Source: Tolypocladium sp. Sup5 PDA-1 (Eukaryota > Ascomycota > Sordariomycetes > Hypocreales > Ophiocordycipitaceae). Taken from it: 64,000 bases of DNA. Under the pieces are notes generated by a model. It did no database searches, was not told the DNA's origin, and saw nothing but the letters and a program-made list of their open reading frames with translations. The stretch is taken from positions 186,001 to 250,000 of the forward strand of contig JPHH03000021.1 of the NCBI GenBank assembly GCA_000750105.3, given 5' to 3'. Numbering within the stretch: the first letter of the stretch is position 1; each line of letters begins with the position of its first letter. Made by a program: the position numbers and the translations under genes. Positions 33,141 through 44,433 of this stretch are shown piece by piece.

Positions 33141-35146
33141 TTACAAGACCAGTTGCTCTTCGTTAAGGTCCTCGTGGAGCTCAACGCCAGTCTCGGGGCC
33201 TTGGGAATCCCAAACGCCATTCGCGGTGAAGCTCGACTGCTTACTATCATGCGATTGCCCGTTCTCAATTCCCTCGCAGAACTGGGCCTCTAGCTTAATG
33301 TTGGCTCCAGGCGGCCGATGCTCTTGATCGTGGTGAGCTGCATGGGTGCGGTCGCGACTGCGATTGATTGGAGTAAAGGCAAGTGAGGATAAATGCTGGT
33401 TCGTGCTGGACTGGCTGTATGGACTAAGAAACAGACGATCTTGGGAGAAGAGAGGATTGGACTCTGATATGGTCAAAAACTGGTTGTTGCTCGAATTGGA
33501 CAGTGAATCACCAGTGGTTGAGGTCGAGTAATCCTCGTGCTTCGGCTGCAGGTGGCTGCTATGATTGAGGCGGAAGCTGTCCTGGCCGAGGGTGTTGAAG
33601 TGGCTACTTGCAGAAAAAGACAGCCTTGCCGAGTTGTCGTACAACGATGCATCGTTGAGTCCGTACGGTGTTTCCGGCTGAGTGAGGGAGCCTTGCACTC
33701 CGTCAGCATTATTCAGCCACCGGGGAAAGTTATGCCAGGGGTGTGGCGGCTTGCCTAAAGTCATGTGGTTATTGTGTTCAAGATACTGGGATCTTCCTCG
33801 TTGGGATTCTCGTGCGGAAAGGAGTCGAGCAGAGATGTCTCGCGAAGAGGGAGTCGGCGACACCAAGTTCGAGTGGGAGATCGGGTTCAGGGCATGCAGC
33901 CCGAGTCGCTCCCGCGGATCAAGCCTAGTACTCGGTTAGCTTTAACACCTTTCAGGCAAGGGTGGAAGGCAGCCATACTTTTGATCTCGATGAGTGGGCG
34001 TTGCGAACGGACGATCATCGTATAGTCCTAGACCAGTTAGAGACGGGTCTATAGCCAGGAAGAATAGCATACCGGAGCCTCCATCATCGTCGCGAAATAC
34101 ATCGTGGCCATGTCTGAAGGCTCCGAGGGACGGAGTCATGTCTACGCTCGTATCGCGGTCATAATCCGGTTTGAGCTGTGACCGCTTGCTGCTGTTCGCA
34201 AGGGTGTTGCGACCCGAGCGTCTGTTTCCACCTCGAGGAACATTGGCGGAGATTTCTGCTAGCGCTTCAGTTCGCTTGCGTTTGGGCTTTGCCGCCTTCT
34301 TGGGAGTCTTCCCGAAAGTCAGCGATGAAGATGCGAAGGGGAAGGGTACACATGGGACGAACTTCTTCTTCTTCTTGGCCAGGAATCGGTGAGGAGCTGT
34401 CGTAAACGCCCTTGATCCTTTCAACCTCAAAGTCGGAGGTCATGACAACCTGTGTAGGCTCGATACCCTCTGAGGTTCTCCGCATCTTTTCGATGACGGA
34501 GTTGGGCTTGCGCTGGTTGCGAGTCCGCTTCATGTCCTCATTGGCAAGATCCATCTTGCCCATGCCGGGCCAGACCTGACCCTTGAGCGAGAGCATGTCG
34601 TTGGCGACGAAGAAATCGTCCTGATTTTCGGTCTCATGGTCAGAAGGGAAGAATCCAGGGAACAGTGGGAAGTCCTGGTTGAAGTCATCTTGCTCAACTT
34701 TGATCGCTGCCGAGTTGGCTGAGCGCTTCGGCTTTCGCTTCGTCTGCTTCTCTGTGTCAGAATCGCGTCATTTCGCGTTCTTGACTGGCGGCAACACGGA
34801 CCTTTAGAGCCGGCGTCGGGGTGGTTCCACGAACACGCCTGTTCCTTGCAGCCTCTTTCAGCTGCTTCGCCCTCATCCTGTCGACCAGAAGCGCTTCAAT
34901 GCCGTTGTCCTTGTACCAGTGCTCGTACTGCTGCAAGGCGGCCATGGCTGCGATGTCCTGGTGGGATTTGAGCCTGGTCTGAGTCTCATGGTGAAGATGA
35001 CCTTTGGAGGCGATGTGCGTCAGCAAGTGCGATACGTCGGAGAAACGCGGTGCCTCGGGGCAGACGGTGCAGAGGAGCGGTATCTGCCTGTTTCCGGAGC
35101 TGGGTATACCGTTCCGTGTCGTGGCCAGCGACGCCATGTTCTGCAT
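33141..35146 (-). CDS. U1-type zinc-finger protein of unknown function
   Basis: A five-exon model closes in phase: 34798-35146, 34363-34751, 34073-34307, 33979-34027 and 33141-33924, giving 601 aa with introns of 45-55 nt. The second to fourth introns have good donors (GTTCGT, GTATGC, GTATGG); the first uses a weak GTGTTG donor and is the least certain. Residues 25-52 hold C-x2-C-x14-H-x5-H (CTVC...HIASKGH), the spacing of U1/matrin-type fingers, which can bind RNA or DNA. A charged helical segment follows (QYEHWYKDNGIEALLVDRMRAKQLKEAARNRR). The rest is basic (KRKPKRS, KKAAKPKRKR, likely nuclear localisation signals) or disordered and Ser/Asn-rich. The long 5' region suggests a regulated gene. 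Nuclear regulator or RNA-binding protein is an inference. Confidence 0.7.
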
Positions 35147-36868
35147 ATCATCGAATCAGCCATCGCTTGTGCACTGAGGCGAAAGACATCCATGGGGTTG
35201 TGTCTGGGAGTTTGGACTGACGGGGTTGCAATCTGGCACGTCTGGGAAGAGACGACGCTGATCGGCACCCAATGTTGCCCAGGGGGCAGGCAAGCAGCAA
35301 CAGGTCTGAAACGCTGAGCATACGGCGCGGGATATCAGACGAGGGAAGCAAAGAAGCAATGGGGATGGCTGGGATGAGAAAAGAGCAACTCGTCCGTTGT
35401 GACGGACAGCAAAGGAGGAGGCGGTCTGGTACAGGGACGAAATTGCAAGGCTACGGGACAGAGAGGAGTCATGTTCTTACCGTGCAGGTAGGAGGCACGA
35501 CCTTGCCAGCGCCTCGGTTCTGCCACGGCTGGGAATCCTGGCGAGGGAGTCGCGGTCCCAGAGGATGCGCGCCTTGGACGATGACTCTCACTCAAGCCGA
35601 GGCCAAGAGATAAGGTAGATGCCACAAGCCCTGTTGCGTCACAGGATTGGGGACCTTGCTTCGAGAACAGAAGGGGAGTCGGGGAAAGGCACTGTGTGCC
35701 GGTAAGGTACTCAGGAGAGAAGGTAGCTCCCCATGATCCGCGAGAAGGGAGAGAAGAGAAGGAAGAGAGGGAGGGGGAGGAGAGAGGAGAGAACCGAGAA
35801 GATGGGGCAGGTGGGAAGCGGTCGAGGGTGCTATGACGTCCAGGCAGTTACCTCTGCTCGTTCCTTCGTTCCTCAGCCCAGGCCGCAGTCCGCCTGAGAG
35901 CTACTAGCCGAGTCGACAGTCGGTGAGCAAAAGACTGGGCGAACCTGCAGGTGCTAAACTCATCTCATGGAAGCAATACATTTAGGCAGGGCATGGCAGA
36001 GCATCACGAGCATCGCTGAACATCTTGAGTCGGATGCTGTCCGTGGCGTTGTCCTGTGCACATCCCCGTGCGATCAGTAGCCAGCGATGGCTCAGAGGCT
36101 ACCTATCATCGATAGGCCAGCACACCCCGAAGGCGAAAGCTGCGTCCGGTACCCTCCAGGTACTCTACTGGGAGCACCGGCATCTGTATCGGCAGTCAGA
36201 CACAAACCTCAAGGAGGGTCTCTGCTGTCTCATGGTCCAGTCAAGTAGTCTTCTGTCGTACGGTGGGCGAACAGGCGACTGCGAAGCCCCTTGACTTGAT
36301 ACGGTGGATCGCAGGTGCAGTTTCCAAAGTCAATGCTGCCAGGCGTCGGACAAGACGCTGCCCAGAGAGAACAGTCAACATAAGTAGTCAATGTTCGTGG
36401 AATATGTAGAGTCAGGGTGGTCGGTATTAGATCAATAGGGCTACCTATTAATAATTAGATATGCACCCACATCAGCCCTGCCTCAGAGCAAGACCGTCCA
36501 CGGCGACCATCGCAAAGGCGTTGACCGGCCAGCCGAAGCCGCTACGGCATCACATCTCCCGCCTACAAGGCCGGGAGACCTCCGTGCCATAGCTTGGCAC
36601 ATTCATTCGCCATGGGGAGGGCATCTCTGAAGGGTTGTATAGGGTAAGCTCCACAGAGAATCGGCGATGCCCGTGAAAAAACCAACAACTTTTTCTCCTT
36701 TTGCCTTGTATCCAAGCTACCACGGTGCGGTGTGTGTAGCAGGCTATTAGATGGCAAGAGGGCTGCGGGCGACGTGACGCGATGATAACTCGGGTCCGTT
36801 CCGAACGGCTCAGTGCCATTTCAGAGATTGGGAAGAGCCGTAGCACACTGCTGGTCGTCTGGCTCTCG
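35147..36868. other. 1.7-kb gene-poor region
   Basis: No gene is supported. It includes purine-rich sequence (about 35720-35830, gagaggaga-like) that probably belongs to the promoter or leader of the zinc-finger gene. Confidence 0.5.
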
Positions 36869-37914
36869 TCAATGTCCGACTAGCCGCTCGACGATTGTTT
36901 TCGGCATGCAGTAGACCGGATCCACCGTTTCCATGCCCGGATACCCAAGGAGGCTCAGTCCGGCAAGACCAAAACACGTGTGCCAGACATCAACCATGTC
37001 ACCAGGTCTGTCCGAGATGCCTCCTATTTCGGTATCCTGACTTCGTAGGATGAAGCTGATGAGGGCTTCGCGGTCGATCCAGTGCGTACGACGGATTATC
37101 GCGAGGCTGCTCAGCACCCACCAACTGTAGCAGACGTCTTCCTTTTTTTCTGGCCGGCCGTTGAGGCCGCCTCCACGGGTTTGCCTCTCGCTCAGCCATC
37201 TGCCCAGCTTTTCCTCTTCAACGAGGTCGAGGCGCCCGGCAATGCTCAGTGCAGCCAGGCACGTGAAGATCTGGCCCGAATGCGACTCCGCACCAGGCCT
37301 CACTCCATAGCCGCCGTCAAAGTTGGCACACGTGGCTATGTGGGCAACGGCCTTGTCCACATCGGCCAACGACAGAAGGCCGAGGAGGGATAGTGCATTG
37401 AAGGCCCCATACAGGAAGCGCGTATCTTCCTCGCCCCATTCGTCGCCGTAGAAGCTGCCAGTCTTGCGGTCCTGCAAATCTGCGATATCTGTCTCTCACA
37501 TTAGGCCGATGCCACAAGGATTGAATATTCTTCCGGGGAGAATAACTCACACTTTCCGACCTTGGCTTTGCCAGGACCTCGAGCTTCCAGTTCGTCGAAG
37601 GCATCGACCATGGCGAGAATCTGCACAGCACTTACTGTGGAGAGCATATGAGCGTCATGACCTGGAGCCGCTCCAAAACCTCCATTTTCATGCTGGCAGG
37701 AGAGCACAAAGTCGATGGTTTCTTTGCGGGGAAGTGCATCTGGGCGTCCGAGGAGGTGCAGTCCAGTTAGGCCCCAGTACACGCCGTTGAGCCGCAAATG
37801 TTCTGTCAGCCAGTAGTCCAGTTCATCTCTTCGTGTATCCAAGCTTTGGATGTATTTCACATGAGCCTCTGTGGCGAGATTCAGCTCGTCGGGCAATTCG
37901 CTGGCCCGAGGCAT
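36869..37914 (-). CDS. BET2: Geranylgeranyl transferase type II beta subunit
   Basis: Catalytic beta subunit of Rab geranylgeranyl transferase, which with the alpha subunit (Bet4) and the escort protein attaches geranylgeranyl groups to Rab GTPases for membrane traffic. Exons 37551-37914 and 36869-37488 are separated by a 62-nt intron (donor GTGAGT); the protein is 327 aa, the usual length. The prenyltransferase alpha-alpha barrel repeats are clear: [73 protein letters not shown] and [19 protein letters not shown]. The zinc ligands Asp and Cys ([10 protein letters not shown]) and His (DVWHTCFG) are present. Confidence 0.95.
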
Positions 37915-40284
37915 GGTGCCGAGGTGTAGACGAAGGACGGAGTTGTATGTTTGTTTGGCGGCAGAGCTGAGTTAGGTGCACGGCGGGCTGTGAAGTTCAA
38001 CGATGGCTTCCACCTTACATAAGCTCTACACCACGTGCCAGTCCCCACACAAGGTGATCACTGAGCGCGCAAAGCAAGATGAACCCTTCTGCAGTGGGTG
38101 CAGACACTGTTCATCGCAAACTGTTATTCCAAACAGTGGCTGGGCGACCATCAGACCAACGAGACATATCCAGCCTGCGGAAACGTTCGGCATGCCGCAT
38201 GGCCGGGCGCCGACTCGAGCTCAGCAGCCGTGCTGGAACACCGGCGCCGGTTCTCCGTGTTGCGAGAAGCCACGGGGTCACCCGATTTAGACTTGTTGGC
38301 GACGGCTGTGTTACAGGTGAGGCACCAAAGCGGATGGAAACGAAGGCATTACCGTTCACCAACAACGACGTCGGCACCGATTGGGCTGCACGCAGTGTAA
38401 CCGTCGTCTTTCCATGCACCCGGGTCAGCGGGTCCTTGCAGGCCCGCAACGCTCTCAAGGCAGGCTGTTATGGATGTGTGTCTAACATGTGTGTCTAACT
38501 TGTAGGTCATGGTGCAGTGCAACGGGCCAATGTGCTTGCACGAATCGACAAGCAGGGTACTGTACTTCGTAGCCGCTTTACGTCTAGATGTGTTGGTACC
38601 CTTGCTCTGCGTGTATTGTTATGGTGAGGACGGTGACGAACGAGTACCTACTAGTCACAGTGGCTCACGGGCAAGTGCCCGTGGTCGGAGAGCGATGCTC
38701 CCCGAGAATGGCGGAGGCCCCATTACCAATGTGACGATACCGATGATGGATGGGGCCCAAATGACACCTGGGCTGTGGAAGGAAGGTGTCTTCAGGTCCA
38801 CGGTCCGGGGGATCTTCTTGATCCCCGTCCGTTTCTCACGGAGGATGCACGAGGTGTTCGTAGGGCTACGTACGGAGTACTACTACGGAGTAGTGCGGAC
38901 TGCATGGCAAACGGCAATGCTGAATGCAGACAATTGCCGGGACAAGGTGGCTGAAGCAATCAAGGAACAGCAGGGAGCATTTACGGACTCCTCGTACACC
39001 AGAAGGGATGGTCTTGGTGCACGTCACAGCCTCAGTTGGGCTGACCCATGCCCGTGCATGAATGCCTTTTGATGGCGGCGGCGTGCCTTGACAACAATGT
39101 GCCGTTGCGAGAGACAAGCAATATCTGTTCCACACGGCCCTTACGTGGAGTGCCGTGAGAGGTGTTCCAACTTCCTGGGCCCAACAAGCGCCATGAGTCC
39201 GTCCATGGCTCCCAGCTGCCAGGACCGCCGTCCATTTGGGCTGAGGTGGCGTTGCGAGACTTCCACGGCCCGCGTGGAGCGCGCAGCAGCCAGTAAATTG
39301 GCACGGCACCCCTGAAAAAGGCCCACGCATTCCTGCGGAGGATGACCTGGTGCGCCAGGCTGTTTCAGAACGCCGTGACGGGCAGCGGTCACCTCATTCA
39401 TTCAAAGGAGGGCCCAGGGGCGCCAGTTGGGGAGCAGCTGGCAAGCGCAGCGCCAGCGAGTGGCAGATAAAACCGATGCCATGGTTGGGCTGCTTCATCG
39501 ACCTGCCCTCATATTACACACGACAACCCTGACGTGCTGTTGGATCCGGGCGCTTCACGTCGCTGCGGCCTTGACTGACAAGCATTGTGCGCATCGAGCA
39601 ACGAGCGTCGCGGGACAGGAAGAAGAGAGGAGGAGGAGCAGCGCATTGTGTCAGATCCCGGCTTCATATTGCCGCTCGCCCTTCCCAGCAACGACGAGAC
39701 AGCCGCGCATCCTCGCGACCACCACGACTTCACGCACCCCACTCTGCCTCTACCTCTGCCAACGCTTCCGCTGTTATCCCATCGGCCGAGCCCCTTTGCC
39801 ATGCCCATTGACGACGCGCGCGGCAGACTGAGCACCAACATCAGCATCCTCCTCCTCGAGTGTGCCAGCACCAGTGCTGCTTCGTCCGCCTCGGCCCCCC
39901 TCTGCTCACCAAAGTGCCGCAGCGTTGCCTCGTCACGCTTCTCGCTGGCGCAACGGCGACGATTCATTCCCTCGCCCTCGACCCACCCCTTTGACGCTTC
40001 CAGTGCTCGAGATTCGGCGCTGCAAGTCGTGTTCCTGCAAGGCCAAACAACCCGAACACTGCCACGCCCACAGCCACTGCGGCTGCGGCGGCCACGGCCT
40101 ACCTTGCCTAGGCATATACGAGTAAGGCACCTTATTATTACTGGGCGCTTGTCAAGTCACGGTTGCGTCCCTGCAGCATCGGCACGGGCACAGGCGCAGG
40201 CACCGGCCCAGGCACGGCACACCCAGGCATAAGGTAGGACGAAGCTGCCCAGCCCAGCCCAGCCCAGGCATCCCACGGCTCGAG
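37915..40284. other. 2.4-kb gene-poor region
   Basis: No gene is supported. A 187-codon frame at 38509-39072 and a 215-codon frame at 39585-40232 lack domains and coding-like composition. Two copies of TACGGAGTA lie at 38871-38893. The right part (about 39600-40280) is CT- and CCA-rich and probably a long 5' leader of the RhoGAP gene. Confidence 0.5.
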
Positions 40285-42583
40285 ATGGGACGCAAGCCCA
40301 CGCCGCAGCCGCTCATGCTGGCCGATTCCAACACGGGCACACTGGACCGCGCCGCCGACAGCGAGCCGACGTCTGCTGAAACGGCGACACAGGGCGTATC
40401 GCCTGCCGACTCCAGCAGATCGCCCATCTCGCAGCGCTCCTCTCCTTTCACCAGCAGATTCGCCCCCAAGCGGCCGCAGACAGGGAGGTCTCCCCTGCCG
40501 CCCGCAGACGACCCCAACCAGCAACAACCACAGGCACAACCGCAACAACAACATCATCATCACCAACCCCAACCCTCCCGCGACGACGACGCTGCCGCGC
40601 CGCCCACACACCCTCCAATCTCCTCGGCCCCGGAGCCGTCCCAGGGCCCGACCCCCCCCCAGCCAGCGATACGACACCCCGCGACCGACGGCAAGCGGCC
40701 TACAAAGAGTGGTTTCTTTCACTTCAACAAATCGTCCAAGGGCTCCAACCAGCTGCTGATTCCGACCACCCAACCTCACCCCGCCTCGCGGGAACCGGTG
40801 GCGTCTACGGGGGGCGACGGAGCAAGAGTCCCAAAGCACGGAGGTACGAGCCAACTTAAAATAAAGCCCTTCCCCCTTTGAACAAAGCGCGGCCACGGAC
40901 AGCACATCACCGCGTCACTCTCGTCTTCCTTTGCCCTTCAATTCTGCCATTGTGTTGCCCCCCCCCCCCCCCCCCCCCCCCCCCGGGGGGTCAAACACCA
41001 GCCTCTAACGTTTGTGCCCGCTTGAACAGGCTCACCCTACGCGCATGACTCCCTTCAAAAGCCTTCGACGCCGTTCCCGTCGCGCTCCGAACTATCGCTA
41101 TCCTCCGTCGGCGACCACGACGCTGCTCTGATACCCTCCCCAGGCAAGAGGAGCAAGTCCAAGTCTTTTGGCCTCCTCGGTCGCACCAGGTCGGCGCGCG
41201 AGGACAAGGACCAGGGCAGCCCCAAGGCCTCGCCCGTGCCGCTTCCCGCCGCACCCAGCAGGACTGACCTATACGACAACCCCCAGCCTCTCAGAACCGC
41301 ACCTGTTGCTCAGGATCGAGCGTTCCGGGACATGATGAACTCTACGATTAGAAATCGATCAGAGGACCGCGCCCTTGGCCGAGACACTGCTTCCGTCAGG
41401 GACAATGTCCGCGAGCGGGATCAGCGAGCCATGCCCTCCTCATTGAGGGAGAACGGCGGGTCAACATTTCTCAGCGGACTGAGGAGCTCGTCGACGAGGG
41501 CTGCCGATATGATAAGCAAGGGGCTTTTCGGCAAGAGCTCGCGGAGTGGCAGCACCACCGAAAAGGAGCCCGTGATCGATGACGAGCACTACGTCCTCAA
41601 GGTCATCAACCTGCCTTTGGTGGAGCAAGCACGATTGACCCGCATTTCGAAACGGCTGGAGAACTCGCGAGACAAGACCGAATTCTGGATGCCCGCATTT
41701 CCATGGAGGGCAATCGACTATCTGAATTACAAGGGCTGTGACGTGGAAGGTCTGTACCGTGTCCCGGGCAGCGGGCCTCAGATCAAGAAATGGCAAAGGA
41801 AATTTGACGAGCGTATGTGTGCCCCTCGTCATATTGCGCGAGGAACGACTTTAGCTGACTGAACCTGCAGAGTACGACGTGAACCTGTTCGAGGAAGCCG
41901 ACCTGTACGACATCAACATCATTGGCTCGATGCTCAAGGCGTGGCTGAGAGAACTACCCGACGAGCTGTTCCCCAAAGAGGCCCAGGACCGGATTGCCCG
42001 AGAGTGCGCAGGTTCGACCGAAGTCCCGCAGATGCTGATCGAGGAGCTCTCGAAACTATCTCCCTTCAACTACTACCTCCTCTTTGCGATAACGTGCCAC
42101 CTCAGCCTCCTTCTGGCCCACTCCGACAAGAACAAGATGGATTTCAGAAACTTGTGCATCTGCTTCCAGCCGTGCATGAAGATTGACGCATTCTGCTTCA
42201 AGTTCCTAGTATGCGACTGGAGAGACTGCTGGAAGGGCTGCAAGGACGAAGCCAAGTTCATCGAAGACGAGTACCTGCTCTTCGACCAGCCTCCACCCCG
42301 AGGACTGTCCGAGCCGCAGCGGCCCACGCAAACTGAGAATAATAATAGGCGCCAGGTTTCCTCCCCAGACAGCGGCGAGTTGTCAACCAACGGAAGCGGC
42401 GATCGGACAGGACTGTCCAAGAAGCACCGCCACCAGTTCTCGGGGTCAAACGTCAGCGTTCACTCCAACGCCTCGTCCATCTCGACGAATGTGAGTGCTC
42501 ACGGGGACCGCGACGCCGCCGACACGTCCCGGGACCTACGGCCATTGTCGCCCATCAAACCGCTGTCGCCAATCGGCTTCTAG
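40285..42583 (+). CDS. RhoGAP-domain protein
   Basis: GTPase-activating protein for a Rho-family GTPase, expected to act in polarity and cell-wall signalling. Exons 40285-40843, 41030-41812 and 41871-42583 give 684 aa. The first 380 residues are disordered (Pro/Gln/His-rich, then Ser-rich). The RhoGAP domain covers about residues 400-590, with the arginine finger in VEGLYRVPGSG, followed by YDVNLFEEADLYDINIIGSMLKAWLRELPDELFP and the MDFRNLCICFQPCMKI segment. The last matches the SAC7/BAG7-like fungal group. The first intron is 186 nt, far longer than others here, because it contains 27 consecutive C. The C-terminal tail has SPIKPLSPIGF, a possible phosphorylation site cluster. Confidence 0.88.
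40958..40990 (+). repeat. C27 followed by G6 homopolymers
   Basis: An unbroken run of 27 C (40958-40984) is followed directly by six G (40985-40990) within intron 1 of the RhoGAP gene. Such a run is prone to slippage, so its length may not be exact. Confidence 0.95.
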
Positions 42584-43401
42584 GACCTCAGCTGGAAGGT
42601 CTCATGGTCTTGATTTCGATTTCGTTGCGGCAATGATACCCATTCAATGCTTATAGGCACATGACTTTGGCAGTTGCTGGCTGACGACATTTACGCCGTT
42701 TACGACAGTTTGCCATTCGTTTCTGGATTTCCAAGGCTCAAAGACCCTTGAGGCCGCTTTGTCTGTTTGCAAGACGGCAGTGGAGGAGGGTGGCTTTCTT
42801 TGCGTCATGCTTGTTTTGTCTTTATCGCAAGCCAGTCGCCATGTTCACCGTTTGGTATACCCCTGGTCCCGCCCAATCCTTCCCAGCAACATGGCCGGTC
42901 CCCGTCGCATTTACCACGCAATTTGCAAATTTGTCGCTCAATGGTCGCATTATCCCGCCTTTCCTGGCTCTGGAATCGAGTTGAATATCCGGCGGCACAG
43001 CGAGGTATCAGCTTTTGGCTGTGTCGGTAGTGTCTTGCATTGGAGGGAAGTATTGGCGATGGAGGTGATGATGCAGACCGCATCAACATTGGTATTACAC
43101 ATTGCCTTTTCCAACTGTTGGTTAAAGGGGGCCTCGGACGGCTCCCGTGTACGATACTGGGTCCATTGGAGACGTAATTTGGAGCCGTGCGCCGTTCATT
43201 GGAGAGACGCAGGAAGGGCCGGCACACAGTTATAGAGGGGGCAGAATGGCGAAAATGGAATATGTTGTCGCCGTCATAAGACTTGTCTCTGTACAAAACC
43301 CGTGACTTTCGTTCCAACTCCCAACTCCATAACCCAAACGCCGTGACCATGCTATCCGGCGCATCAACAAGTACGTTTTGGCGCCGACGACAGGGGTCTG
43401 T
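42584..43401. other. Convergent intergenic region
   Basis: These 818 bases lie between the RhoGAP and RRS1 stop codons. Several unspliced frames of up to 158 codons have no recognised domain; no gene is supported. Confidence 0.5.
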
Positions 43402-43998
43402 TCAACCTCTCTTGCCGGGCTTGCCCACGGCATCCCGCTCATTCTTTCTCTGCTTCCTCTCGTTGCGCTTGAGCCTTTCTTTCCTGTCTCTCCTACCGTC
43501 GTTTCGCACGCTCGTGCCCTCCTTCCTGTCCTTCTCCTTGTCCATGTCGACCTCGACGAGCCAGTCGCCTTCGCCCTTCTTGTTGAGCGCCTGGTAGCCC
43601 CACTTCCGCTTCCACTCGCCGCTGTCCTCGTCAAAGGCCAGGTTCCGGCGCTGCTCCCTCGTCTTGGGCCTGATGCCCTTCTTGGCGGCGAAGCGCTCCC
43701 ACTTGGTCGGGGGCTTGGCCTCGGGGACGGGCTTCTCGCGCGGGAGGCGCGTGGTGGGCGGCGGGAGCGTCAGGAGCACGCCGTCGGTGGTTGAGCCGAG
43801 GGGGCACGTGGTGAGGAGCTGGTTGATGAGGGACTGGGCGCCGTCGCGGGCGACCTCGGCGAGGGACTGCTCGAGGGAGGAGTGGTCCAGGGTGATGGAG
43901 TTGGGATCTTGGGCGAGCAGGTAGCCAAGGTCGAAGGTGTATGGCGTCGGCTTTTCGACTGCGACGGGCAGCTTCGGTTTCGCGCCGGGGAGCGACAT
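43402..43998 (-). CDS. RRS1: Ribosome biogenesis protein RRS1
   Basis: Nucleolar factor that with Rpf2 brings 5S RNP into the pre-60S ribosome. Intronless, 198 aa, close to the yeast length. The RRS1 pattern is clear: PTPYTFDLGYLLAQDPN near the start, then LINQLLTTCPL, then LPREKPVPEAKPPTKWERFAAKKGI and DEDSGEWKRKWGYQALNK. It ends in a basic tail (ERLKRNERKQRKN). The start ATG is the first in frame. Confidence 0.95.
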   Translation of the reverse strand: MSLPGAKPKLPVAVEKPTPYTFDLGYLLAQDPNSITLDHSSLEQSLAEVARDGAQSLINQLLTTCPLGSTTDGVLLTLPPPTTRLPREKPVPEAKPPTKWERFAAKKGIRPKTREQRRNLAFDEDSGEWKRKWGYQALNKKGEGDWLVEVDMDKEKDRKEGTSVRNDGRRDRKERLKRNERKQRKNERDAVGKPGKRG

Positions 43999-44433
43999 GG
44001 TTGCGGTGTTATGGAGCGATGCTTCGCCTGCTGTTTATGATAAATATTTGAGAGTACGGAATCGCACAATAAACACCACAATGGCTTTGTGCTGAACAAT
44101 TGGGAGGCAGGATGCTGGATCGACCAGGAACTTTTTCTTAGATGGGACCCTCAATTTTCTGACCACCGATAAGAGAGTTGGAGGTTCCTCGGATCAGCGG
44201 CGGCAGATTTTCCGGCGCCCAGCCAATGGCGCGGACGGCGCTGGACAGACCCCTGCAACTCCCTGGCGTGTCGCTACCTCGCTGGAGATTTTTGCCCAGG
44301 ACGACCTCATAGCTCCTCGTGCCGACAAGCAGAGCGACCACAGCCGGCCCAATTGGCCTCGACACGGCGATATACGAACCCCGCCGCCGTTTAATCCGAA
44401 TACCTATCGAAAATCCCTTCTGGAAGAGCCATC
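43999..44433. promoter_or_regulatory. Divergent promoter, RRS1 / mS29
   Basis: These 435 bases lie between two divergent start codons of ribosome-related genes, one cytosolic assembly factor and one mitochondrial ribosomal protein. No specific site is identified. Confidence 0.45.

Noticed and set aside
38509..39072. 187-codon frame in the gene-poor region
   Set aside because: No domain, no conserved-looking motif, mixed third-position base use, and no splice structure; compatible with chance in GC-rich DNA.
39585..40232. 215-codon frame upstream of the RhoGAP gene
   Set aside because: Composition is Pro/Arg/Ser from CT-rich leader sequence and there is no domain; better explained as the 5' leader.
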